Assembly: GCA_007130555.1 (NCBI GenBank)
Contig: SLSH01000259.1
Span: forward strand, 1-5,548
Origin: Bacteroidales bacterium
GTDB taxonomy: Bacteria; Bacteroidota; Bacteroidia; Bacteroidales; ML635J-15
Reading direction: 5' to 3'
Length of the DNA: 5,548 nucleotides
The notes below the pieces were generated by a model. The model made no database searches, had not been told where the DNA came from, and was given only the letters and a program-made list of their open reading frames with translations. Numbering within the stretch: the stretch's first letter is position 1; every line of letters starts with the position of its first letter. The translations under genes were made by a program, and so were the position numbers. Below are positions 1-5,436 of the stretch, piece after piece.

Positions 1-14
1 GAAAGTATATAAAA

Positions 15-171
15 ACATATATATTTATATGTAAACATCATGTATTTAGACGTAAGTTATTTGTATTTTATAAAAACAAAAAAAACCTCTCTATTAAGAG
101 AGGTTTTTCTGCGTTAAAAATAATAAATGAGCAAAAAGTTGAACAATGTATGTGGTATTATTTGCTCCTTT
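15..171. other. Non-coding region downstream of gdhA
   Basis: Very AT-rich sequence with no supportable gene on either strand. It contains the gdhA terminator (81-108) and a 7-base inverted repeat (GAGCAAA at 129-135, TTTGCTC at 161-167) in the probable gdhA 3' untranslated region, but its 25-base loop makes a functional hairpin unlikely. No Bacteroidota-type promoter with both elements was found here, so nothing shows where the gene to the left lies or how it is transcribed. Confidence 0.5.
81..108 (-). terminator. Intrinsic terminator of gdhA, possibly bidirectional
   Basis: A perfect 12-base-pair stem (81-92 with 97-108) closes on a 4-base loop (ATTA). The core is CCTCTCT/AGAGAGG. Read on the minus strand, the stem runs straight into a long T-rich tract (positions 85 down to about 71), the classic form of a Rho-independent terminator for gdhA, whose stop codon lies 63 bases before it. 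The plus-strand side also has five Ts followed by CT, so it may weakly stop transcription arriving from the left. Confidence 0.85.
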
Positions 172-1506
172 TTAAACGACTCCTTGTTCTACCATTGCAT
201 CGGCAACTTTAAGGAATCCTGCGATATTAGCACCTTTAACATAGTTAATGTATCCGTCAGATTCAGTTCCATGTTTTAGGCACGCTTCGTGTATTGATTT
301 CATAATTTGATGAAGTTTTTCGTTCACTTCTTCTCTTGTCCATGAAAGTTTCATTGCATTTTGCGACATTTCAAGTCCTGAAGTTGCTACTCCACCTGCA
401 TTAGAAGCTTTCCCGGGTCCGAATAATATTTTATTATTAAGGAAAACTTCGATAGCTTCGGGCGTACACCCCATATTAGATCCTTCGCTAACACAAATAC
501 ATCCGTTTTCAACAAGAATTTTTGCATCATCTTCGTTTAGTTCGTTTTGGATTGCACAAGGTAGTGCTATATCACATTTAACTTCCCATACTCTTTTTCC
601 TTCATGAAATTCTGCTCCGAACTCGTAAGAATATGGTTTGACGATATCTTCGTTTGTTGCTCTAAGGTCTTTCATATAGTCAATTTTTCGTCCGGATATT
701 CCTTCTTTGTCATATACATATCCGTCGGGGCCTGATATTGCGACTACTTTTGCACCCAGTTCGGTTGCTTTAAGAGCTGCTCCCCACGAGACATTACCAA
801 ATCCCGAAATGATTACGGTTTTTCCTTTAAAAGTTTCACCTTTAGTCATGAGCATTTCCTGAGCAAAATAAACATTACCGAAACCTGTAGCTTCGGGGCG
901 TATTAAACTTCCTCCCCAGTTTCTGCTTTTACCTGTATAAACTCCTGTATTTTCCTGTGCAAGTTTTCGGTACATTCCATATTTATATCCGATTTCTTTT
1001 GCACCCACGCCTATATCGCCTGCGGGAACGTCAGTATCAGGGCCAATCATTCTCCACAATTCCCACATAAATGCTTGACAAAAACGCATAATTTCTTTTT
1101 CGGATTTTCCTTTCGGGTCGAAATCGGAACCACCTTTACCTCCTCCCATAGGAAGAGTTGTGAGAGAGTTTTTAAAAATCTGTTCAAATCCCAAAAATTT
1201 AAGTATGCTCAAATTAACACTGGGATGAAATCTGATACCTCCTTTATAAGGACCGATTGCATTATTGTATTGCACTCTCCATGCAAGATTTACATGAACT
1301 TTACCTTTATCATCAACCCATGGTACTTTAAAAGTTAAAATACGGTCAGGTTCAATTATTCTTTCGATAATACCGTTTGCCTCATACTGCGGATTTTCAT
1401 TATATACATCCTCAATTGATTCCAAAACTTCTCTGACTGCCTGAAGATATTCAACCTCTCCGGGATGTTTTTTCTCCAGATCCGACATTATTTTTTCTAC
1501 ATTCAT
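172..1506 (-). CDS. gdhA: Glutamate dehydrogenase (hexameric, class I)
   Basis: Catalyses the reversible amination of 2-oxoglutarate to glutamate with NAD(P)H in the cytoplasm, joining ammonia assimilation to the TCA cycle. At 444 residues it has the normal length of the small hexameric enzymes. Visible landmarks, aligned from memory to Clostridium symbiosum GDH, are the substrate-binding YKGG (Lys88), Lys112, the GGGKGG motif with catalytic Lys124, PAGDIGVG with catalytic Asp164, the Rossmann motif GFGNVSWGAA (235-244), and GLEMSQN with Ser381. The cofactor-pocket positions are Phe236, Pro260 and Asp261 (SGPDGY). These match the NAD-specific Clostridium and Porphyromonas enzymes rather than E. 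coli NADP-GDH, so 'NADP-specific' should not be assumed. The ATG start gives the usual N-terminus and no upstream extension is needed. The gene is monocistronic, divergent from the Crp/Fnr-type regulator and followed by a strong terminator. No consensus promoter is obvious just upstream. Confidence 0.97.
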   Translation of the reverse strand: MNVEKIMSDLEKKHPGEVEYLQAVREVLESIEDVYNENPQYEANGIIERIIEPDRILTFKVPWVDDKGKVHVNLAWRVQYNNAIGPYKGGIRFHPSVNLSILKFLGFEQIFKNSLTTLPMGGGKGGSDFDPKGKSEKEIMRFCQAFMWELWRMIGPDTDVPAGDIGVGAKEIGYKYGMYRKLAQENTGVYTGKSRNWGGSLIRPEATGFGNVYFAQEMLMTKGETFKGKTVIISGFGNVSWGAALKATELGAKVVAISGPDGYVYDKEGISGRKIDYMKDLRATNEDIVKPYSYEFGAEFHEGKRVWEVKCDIALPCAIQNELNEDDAKILVENGCICVSEGSNMGCTPEAIEVFLNNKILFGPGKASNAGGVATSGLEMSQNAMKLSWTREEVNEKLHQIMKSIHEACLKHGTESDGYINYVKGANIAGFLKVADAMVEQGVV

Positions 1507-1573
1507 ATTATAAAATTTTATAGTTAAAAATCAAAAAATTACTCTTTATACTTTAAATATAATCACATTGTAA

Positions 1574-1602
1574 AATTATTAAAGAAACTTAATTATTAAA
1601 GA
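1574..1602. repeat. 12-base direct repeat upstream of gdhA
   Basis: AATTATTAAAGA occurs exactly at 1574-1585 and again at 1591-1602, 17 bases apart start to start, about 70-95 bases upstream of the gdhA ATG. It could be a paired regulator site for gdhA. In DNA this AT-rich a chance repeat is also possible, and the spacing is not a whole number of two helical turns. Confidence 0.35.
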
Positions 1603-1633
1603 GATTTAAGATAAAAAGTTTGCATAAGAATGT

Positions 1634-1647
1634 TTGATAAATATCAA
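1634..1647. promoter_or_regulatory. Perfect FNR-type operator palindrome
   Basis: TTGATAAATATCAA fits TTGATnnnnATCAA, the classical Fnr binding consensus, with no mismatch. Its centre (1640.5) lies about 47 bases upstream of the predicted start of the regulator transcript and about 134 bases upstream of the gdhA ATG. The neighbouring gene encodes a Crp/Fnr-family protein whose recognition helix keeps the Glu and Arg used by this family to read the TGA part of the half-site, so autoregulation is the simplest reading. Control of gdhA from the same site is possible. The cognate protein is inferred, not shown. Confidence 0.65.
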
Positions 1648-1660
1648 TGATATTTGTCAA
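1647..1660. promoter_or_regulatory. Degenerate second Fnr-like site overlapping the -33 element
   Basis: ATGATATTTGTCAA differs from the TTGATnnnnATCAA pattern at two positions. It shares one base with the perfect box and its centre is 13 bases further on. It covers the TTTG (-33) promoter element at 1653-1656, so a protein bound here would block RNA polymerase. Statistical support is weak because of the two mismatches. Confidence 0.35.
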
Positions 1661-1684
1661 TTAGTAAAAATTATTGTAATTTTG
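1653..1684 (+). promoter_or_regulatory. Bacteroidota-type promoter of the Crp/Fnr-family gene
   Basis: TTTG at 1653-1656, a 20-base spacer, then TAATTTTG at 1677-1684 match the Bacteroidota housekeeping consensus (TTTG, 17-23 bases, TAnnTTTG) without mismatch. This places the transcript start near 1688, giving a leader of about 29 bases to the ATG at 1717. It also argues against any translation start upstream of about 1690. Confidence 0.75.
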
Positions 1685-1716
1685 CAAAATATTATATAAT
1701 GTTAATACGCATATTG

Positions 1717-2850
1717 ATGAACAAGAAAAATAAAGATAATAATAATGATGATATGGATAATGTTTTAAGCTCTTTAAACGAAAGGCGGAAAGAGCTTGAA
1801 TGTATTTACAAGACAGAAGAAGTTTTGAAAGATTATCAGAGCGATATTTTAACGATATTAAAGCAACTTGTTGTAATTATTCCTCAAGGTTGGAGATATA
1901 ATGATATTTGTAAAGTAAGAATTAATGTCGGACAGATTTCTGCAGAAACAAAAGAATTTAAAAAAACGGAATTAAAAATTTTCTCGGATTTATTATCGGA
2001 GAATAAAAAAATCGGCGAAATATGTCTTTGTTATATAAAGCCTGTAAAGACAGAAAAAGGGATTTTTCTGACAGAAGAGCTAAAACTGTTTGAAATTTTA
2101 GTTGATAAATTAAATCAGTATATATTATTCAGGACTTTAAAAGAAACTTATTCGAAAAGTTTTTCGCCAAAACTTAAAACAGGAGACGAAGACGAGAGAT
2201 TTAACAAATGGCTGTCATCTTTACATTTAAGTCCTAAGGAAATTTCATTATTAACAAAAGTTCCGATAGACTTTAAGAAATCCGAAAATATTTGTAAACA
2301 AGGTTCTTTTGCTTCTTTTGTAATGCTTTTAAAAACGGGTTTGGTAAAAGCCTCAATAGAAAACACAAATTACCGGAATCATGTTTTTAAGATTACCAAA
2401 CCTTTTAGTATAATAGGGTTATCAAATTTATACGGTGATAATTATTACCATTTCAGTGCAAAAGCGATAATTCCGTCAAGGGTATATTTAATTGAAAGAG
2501 TTGCTTTTGATAATATCATTAAAAACAATCAGAAATTTGCAATAGAAATTATGAAAATATATTGCGATTCGTTACAGAATATTTATGATAAATTAGGCAG
2601 TATAGTTAACAAACAGGCATTAGGTAAAGTTTGTGATGTGCTTATTTATTTATCACAAAAGATATTTGAAAGTAATAATATAGAAACAAGCATCTCCCGA
2701 AAAGACATGGCTGAATTTGCAGGTATGTCAACCGAAAATTTTGTAAGAATTTTATCGGAGCTTAAAAAAGACAATATTATTACAATCCACAGTAAATCTA
2801 TTGAAATAAATAATTTTGAGAGATTAAAAATGTTGAGTAATTTGGGGTAG
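1717..2850 (+). CDS. Crp/Fnr-family transcriptional regulator with N-terminal GAF-like domain
   Basis: Probable cytoplasmic DNA-binding regulator of 377 residues from ATG 1717, much longer than the 220-250 of ordinary Crp/Fnr proteins. Residues about 22-142 (ERRKELECIY, IIPQGWRYNDICKVRI, KKIGEICLCYI, FLTEELKLFEILVDKL) resemble the GAF-like sensor found in some histidine kinases and PEP/pyruvate-binding proteins. Residues about 162-272 form the cyclic-nucleotide-binding-type barrel. Its phosphate cassette (around 232-249) lacks the Glu and Arg that hold cAMP, so cAMP is an unlikely ligand. Residues about 299-374 are the winged helix-turn-helix, with recognition helix S338-TENFV-R344 keeping the family Glu340 and Arg344 but with Val343 where Fnr has Ser. 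No Fnr-like N-terminal iron-sulfur cysteine cluster is seen. A TTG at 1654 and an ATG at 1699 are in frame. The TTG lies inside the promoter, and 1699 leaves only about 10 bases of leader, so 1717 is preferred. The signal sensed is unknown. Confidence 0.88.
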   Translation: MNKKNKDNNNDDMDNVLSSLNERRKELECIYKTEEVLKDYQSDILTILKQLVVIIPQGWRYNDICKVRINVGQISAETKEFKKTELKIFSDLLSENKKIGEICLCYIKPVKTEKGIFLTEELKLFEILVDKLNQYILFRTLKETYSKSFSPKLKTGDEDERFNKWLSSLHLSPKEISLLTKVPIDFKKSENICKQGSFASFVMLLKTGLVKASIENTNYRNHVFKITKPFSIIGLSNLYGDNYYHFSAKAIIPSRVYLIERVAFDNIIKNNQKFAIEIMKIYCDSLQNIYDKLGSIVNKQALGKVCDVLIYLSQKIFESNNIETSISRKDMAEFAGMSTENFVRILSELKKDNIITIHSKSIEINNFERLKMLSNLG

Positions 2851-2960
2851 ATTGAGTTTGGAAGGGAATTTGCCATGAGTAGCTACTTAATTATTGCCGG
2901 AACGGTTTAGTTTTTTCGGGAATTGCTTGCGCCCTTTCAGGGCAGGTGGGGATGTTAAAA
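2851..2960. other. Convergent intergenic gap with a GC-richer patch
   Basis: This lies between the 3' ends of the regulator and symporter genes. It holds a 10-base palindrome (AGTAGCTACT, 2878-2887), an imperfect CCGGAA/TTTCGG pairing (2897-2902 with 2914-2919) and the GCCCTTTCAGGGC hairpin at 2931-2943. None is followed by a T tract in either direction, so no intrinsic terminator is supported for either gene. Its composition is less AT-rich than other gaps in the window. Confidence 0.5.
2931..2943. repeat. Short GC hairpin, possible dispersed-repeat remnant
   Basis: GCCCTTTCAGGGC is a 5-base-pair stem with a TTC loop. From general familiarity, 'gcgccctttcagggc' recurs in intergenic DNA of many Bacteroidota genomes as part of small dispersed palindromic repeats. 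This copy looks isolated and its surroundings (2871-2950) may be a decayed unit. Copy number cannot be judged from one window. Confidence 0.35.
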
Positions 2961-4406
2961 TTAAGCCTGATGCATTTTTTGACTTGGGAATAAATAAGAA
3001 AAACTTACAAAAACGACAAAAGAAGTTGAAATTCCGAAAATATTCGGGTCGAGATTAAAAGGCAGGTTGATGTCTATTATATTAAGAAATAAAGTAGTTA
3101 GACCTCCTGCGAGCATTGCCGAGAAGGCTGCGGTTGCACTGCTTTTTTTCCAGAAGAAAGCTCCGAGAACGGGGATAAATAGTCCGCTTACCATAAAGGC
3201 ATAAGAATACAGCATGAGTTCCAGCACATTTTCCATAGTTGAAGCAAGGATAATTGCGAGAATTCCGATAATCAGGGTTATTATTTGTGAGATTCTTAAT
3301 TGTTTTTTATGCTTGATTTTTTTCTTTGTATTTATTTTAAGGATATCTGTTATAACATTTCCTGATGCAGCCATTAAGCAACTGTCTGCGGTTGACATTA
3401 TTGCTGAAAAATATGCCGCCATCATAAGTCCCATAAGTCCAATTGGTAATACAGTTCTTAAGAGCAATGGCAATCCCATTTCGGGGTCAATATCTGTACC
3501 TGCCGCATATCCCAGATAATTAAACATATCAATTTCAAAAGCAACTCTGGCAATAAGTCCAAGTATTACGCCCATAAAAGCCATAACGGGCCACTCAAAA
3601 AAACCTGCAATAAACCATGCTTTACGGGCTTCTTTTTCGTTTCTTGTTGCATAAATTCTTTGATATAATGTCATTCCTACAAACCAAATTGGTATAATTG
3701 TAACCGTCCAGTTTACAATAGTCTGCCATGCGACATTATCTAATCTTAAAAAGTCTTTTTTTATCGTATCAAAAATTACCTCCGAGCCACCGACAGCGAA
3801 ATAACTCACAGGAATTCCTATCAGTATCAGTCCGCATAATAAAATAATCCACTGAAAAGTATCGGTATAAATAACGGCTTTGATTCCTCCCATTACAGTA
3901 TAAATAACTGCTATTACACCCATTATTATTAGTGCGGTATTTATGTCCAATTCTACAAAAGAAGCTGTTGCAAGTTTTGCTCCTGCGAGAAGTTGTGAGC
4001 TTGTAAATCCTATATATCCGATAGCAGATATAATTCCTGCTAAAAGAGCCACTCCGGGTCCGTAAAAATGTTTAAATATCTGGGGGAATGTCAGGAATTT
4101 TTGTTTTTTTGCCAATCTGCTTACTTTCGGGATAAGCAATACAGCCGTCATCCAAGCTCCAATAAGTCCTGTAAACAGCATCCATGATCCTGACAGTCCC
4201 ATGATAAACCCGAGACCTCCCAGCCCTATCGAAAAACCTCCTCCCACATCGGTTGCAACAACGGAAAGTCCGACATGAAAGCTTCCCATATTTCTGCCTC
4301 CCACATAGTAGTCTTCTTCATTTTTGTTTTTCAGCAAAAAATAATAGCCTACTCCCAAAACGACTAACATATAAATAATAAATACCGATAAATCAATCCA
4401 ATGCAT
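2961..4406 (-). CDS. Sodium:solute symporter (SSS family), substrate unknown
   Basis: Inner-membrane transporter of 481 residues that should couple sodium entry to uptake of a small organic solute. The length and hydrophobic pattern fit the SSS fold of about 13 transmembrane helices. Clear spans include 5-24, 73-94, 118-146, 153-171, 183-205, 232-246, 264-288, 372-390 and 394-418, with basic loops such as 360-371. Family signatures include EDYYVGGRNMGSFHVGLSVVA (31-51) and, in the eighth family helix region, AIMSTADSCLMAASGNVITDIL (335-356). Ser338, Thr339 and Asp341 there sit where PutP-type proteins bind sodium. The glycine-rich ATDVGGGFSIGLGGLGF (51-67) is distinctive of a subgroup whose substrate I do not recognise. 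Proline, pantothenate, acetate or a sugar cannot be chosen from the sequence. A promoter about 110 bases upstream drives it, with a possible 34-codon ORF between. It is not obviously linked to the outer-membrane protein gene, which is divergent. Confidence 0.93.
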   Translation of the reverse strand: MHWIDLSVFIIYMLVVLGVGYYFLLKNKNEEDYYVGGRNMGSFHVGLSVVATDVGGGFSIGLGGLGFIMGLSGSWMLFTGLIGAWMTAVLLIPKVSRLAKKQKFLTFPQIFKHFYGPGVALLAGIISAIGYIGFTSSQLLAGAKLATASFVELDINTALIIMGVIAVIYTVMGGIKAVIYTDTFQWIILLCGLILIGIPVSYFAVGGSEVIFDTIKKDFLRLDNVAWQTIVNWTVTIIPIWFVGMTLYQRIYATRNEKEARKAWFIAGFFEWPVMAFMGVILGLIARVAFEIDMFNYLGYAAGTDIDPEMGLPLLLRTVLPIGLMGLMMAAYFSAIMSTADSCLMAASGNVITDILKINTKKKIKHKKQLRISQIITLIIGILAIILASTMENVLELMLYSYAFMVSGLFIPVLGAFFWKKSSATAAFSAMLAGGLTTLFLNIIDINLPFNLDPNIFGISTSFVVFVSFSYLFPSQKMHQA

Positions 4407-4407
4407 A

Positions 4408-4512
4408 TTAAAAAGATTTAATAAAAAATGTCATATAGCGACAGACAAGAGCAATTGTGTCTTCTGCGCCTTGTGCTCCTGCTATTTGCGATATGCCGAC
4501 ATATTTAGACAT
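4408..4512 (-). CDS. Possible 34-residue small protein or leader peptide before the symporter
   Basis: An ATG-started ORF begins only about 6 bases after the predicted transcript start and ends with TAA one base before the symporter ATG (TAA-T-ATG), an arrangement suited to translational coupling. It reads MSKYVGISQIAGAQGAEDTI, then continues with ALVCRYMTFFIKSF. The product has no signal peptide and no convincing membrane helix, only a mildly hydrophobic, basic C-terminal third. It covers the GC-richer island that otherwise has no explanation in this AT-rich gap. I recognise no family, and it is unlike the two-helix small subunits known for some SSS transporters. It may be a chance ORF. The opposite strand also has an open 26-codon frame over the same bases. 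Confidence 0.33.
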   Translation of the reverse strand: MSKYVGISQIAGAQGAEDTIALVCRYMTFFIKSF

Positions 4513-4521
4513 ATTGAAAAA

Positions 4522-4552
4522 CAAAGATATTTAAAAAATGACGGGTATCAAA
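4522..4552 (-). promoter_or_regulatory. Bacteroidota-type promoter of the symporter transcript
   Basis: On the minus strand TTTG (4552-4549), a 19-base spacer and TATCTTTG (4529-4522) match the Bacteroidota consensus exactly. The transcript should start near 4518, giving the symporter a leader of about 112 bases. That leader contains the possible small ORF and an imperfect stem (AGACA 4443-4447 with TGTCT 4458-4462, flanked by GCG/CGC). No known riboswitch was recognised in it. Confidence 0.68.
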
Positions 4553-4604
4553 AACTTAGCTTGAAAAAAATATTAAAATTTTCATTTAGTTACAAAAAAA
4601 ATAT

Positions 4605-4612
4605 TATTTTTG
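4605..4612 (+). promoter_or_regulatory. Probable -7 promoter element of the outer-membrane protein gene
   Basis: TATTTTTG fits TAnnTTTG and would start transcription near 4616, about 50 bases before the ATG at 4666. The expected TTTG around 4581-4585 is only approximated (TTTT at 4579-4582 or TTTA at 4585-4588), so this is a weaker match than the divergent promoter. A 6-base inverted repeat (TGAAAA 4562-4567, TTTTCA 4579-4584) lies just upstream. Confidence 0.45.
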
Positions 4613-4665
4613 AAATTTTAAGAATAGAGGTAAAATTATTTTTTAACTTATAAAATTATCCGATT

Positions 4666-5361
4666 ATGAAAAAACTAAAATTATTAGCGGTTATTATGTT
4701 GTTAGGTGCTATCGGATTTGCACAGAAAGGTCCTTATATAGGAGGGCATTATGCATTTAATAATACCTGGCTTATGAATAAATATGTTTTTGATGCAGGG
4801 GCAGAAATGGACCACGAAGTATCTTTCGGTAGTTTTTACGGGTTTATTTTCGGATTTAATTTTACCGATGAAACAGGTTTAGAAATCAACCTGAACAGAA
4901 ATGTTATCAATCAAAAATATAAAGGAGAATTTGGATCTAAATATCTATCAGATACCAGAATAACTGCAACTGAGGTTCCTATACTTTTAAAATATGGTTA
5001 TAAATCTTATTTTGAGTTAGGTCCGGTATTGCAATTTTTAAATGGCGCAACTTATAACCGAGCTTTTGAAAATCCTTTGACGTCTTCATTATCTGATGAA
5101 AATAATAAAAATGTTTTAGACGCTTTTAATACGACTAATTTCGGTGTAATTTTCGGATTTGGTGGCAGTATTAATCTTATTGACTATAAATTAAAATTAG
5201 ATATAGGATTCAGAATTCAGTATATAATTACCGATATGGAAGGGATTGATGCTCTTGGGTATGAAAAAAACGATATTGCTTCCAACCTTGATAGAGTGAA
5301 TTTTCACACTAATGCATTAATCGGAGGATTCAGATTAGCATTAAATTATTATTTTGAGTAA
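4666..5361 (+). CDS. Outer-membrane beta-barrel protein, PorT-like
   Basis: Secreted protein of 231 residues predicted to form a small barrel in the outer membrane. A signal peptide is clear: basic MKKLK, a hydrophobic core to about residue 16, then GFA-Q with signal peptidase I cleavage likely after Ala19. The mature part shows alternating hydrophobic and aromatic beta-strands separated by polar loops, for example FGSFYGFIFGFNF (54-66), TGLEINLNRNVI (70-81), TEVPILLKYGYKSYFELGPVLQF (102-124), NFGVIFGFGGSINLI (158-172), LKLDIGFRIQYIITDMEG (176-193) and ALIGGFRLALNYYFE at the C-terminus. The order, with 'VPILLKYG' and a 'GL.INLN' strand, resembles the PorT/OMP_b-brl_2 group common in Bacteroidota. 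No enzymatic motif or TonB box is seen and the ligand is unknown. It is probably monocistronic, with its own promoter and a terminator after the stop. Confidence 0.85.
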   Translation: MKKLKLLAVIMLLGAIGFAQKGPYIGGHYAFNNTWLMNKYVFDAGAEMDHEVSFGSFYGFIFGFNFTDETGLEINLNRNVINQKYKGEFGSKYLSDTRITATEVPILLKYGYKSYFELGPVLQFLNGATYNRAFENPLTSSLSDENNKNVLDAFNTTNFGVIFGFGGSINLIDYKLKLDIGFRIQYIITDMEGIDALGYEKNDIASNLDRVNFHTNALIGGFRLALNYYFE

Positions 5362-5381
5362 AATTATTTTTTGATTTATAT

Positions 5382-5419
5382 AAAAACCTTGTCATTGCAA
5401 ATTATGGCAAGGTTTTTTT
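5382..5419 (+). terminator. Intrinsic terminator after the outer-membrane protein gene
   Basis: AAAAACCTTG (5382-5391) pairs with CAAGGTTTTT (5408-5417). A T-G wobble and three further pairs extend the stem to an 8-base loop (5396-5403). A run of seven Ts (5413-5419) follows on the plus strand. It begins 20 bases after the stop codon and separates this transcript from the biotin ligase gene. Confidence 0.85.
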
Positions 5420-5436
5420 AATCTTATCAATATAAT

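Noticed and set aside
15..32. ACATATA/TATATGT inverted repeat near the left edge
   Set aside because: Only A/T pairs apart from one C-G in each arm, low complexity, and no gene or promoter next to it. Expected by chance in such sequence.
129..167. GAGCAAA/TTTGCTC inverted repeat in the gdhA 3' untranslated region
   Set aside because: A 7-base stem with a 25-base loop and no supporting pairs. The 81-108 hairpin already explains termination.
1075..1338. Plus-strand open frame inside gdhA
   Set aside because: It lies wholly antisense to a strongly conserved enzyme gene and has no recognisable domain or upstream signals.
2148..2876. Minus-strand open frames (2148-2366 and 2646-2876) over the regulator gene
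   Set aside because: Both are antisense to the clear Crp/Fnr-family coding frame, without promoter or recognisable product.
3214..3519. Plus-strand open frame inside the symporter gene
   Set aside because: It is hydrophobic only because it mirrors the membrane-protein codons on the other strand, and it has no independent support.
4407..4516. Riboswitch or structured leader for the symporter
   Set aside because: Only a weak AGACA/TGTCT stem with GCG/CGC flanks was found, and no conserved riboswitch core was recognised.
4471..4653. Plus-strand TTG-started 60-codon frame upstream of the outer-membrane protein gene
   Set aside because: It starts with TTG, runs through the symporter promoter and the predicted outer-membrane-protein promoter, and its second half is a product of A/T-rich codons. 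No family is recognisable.
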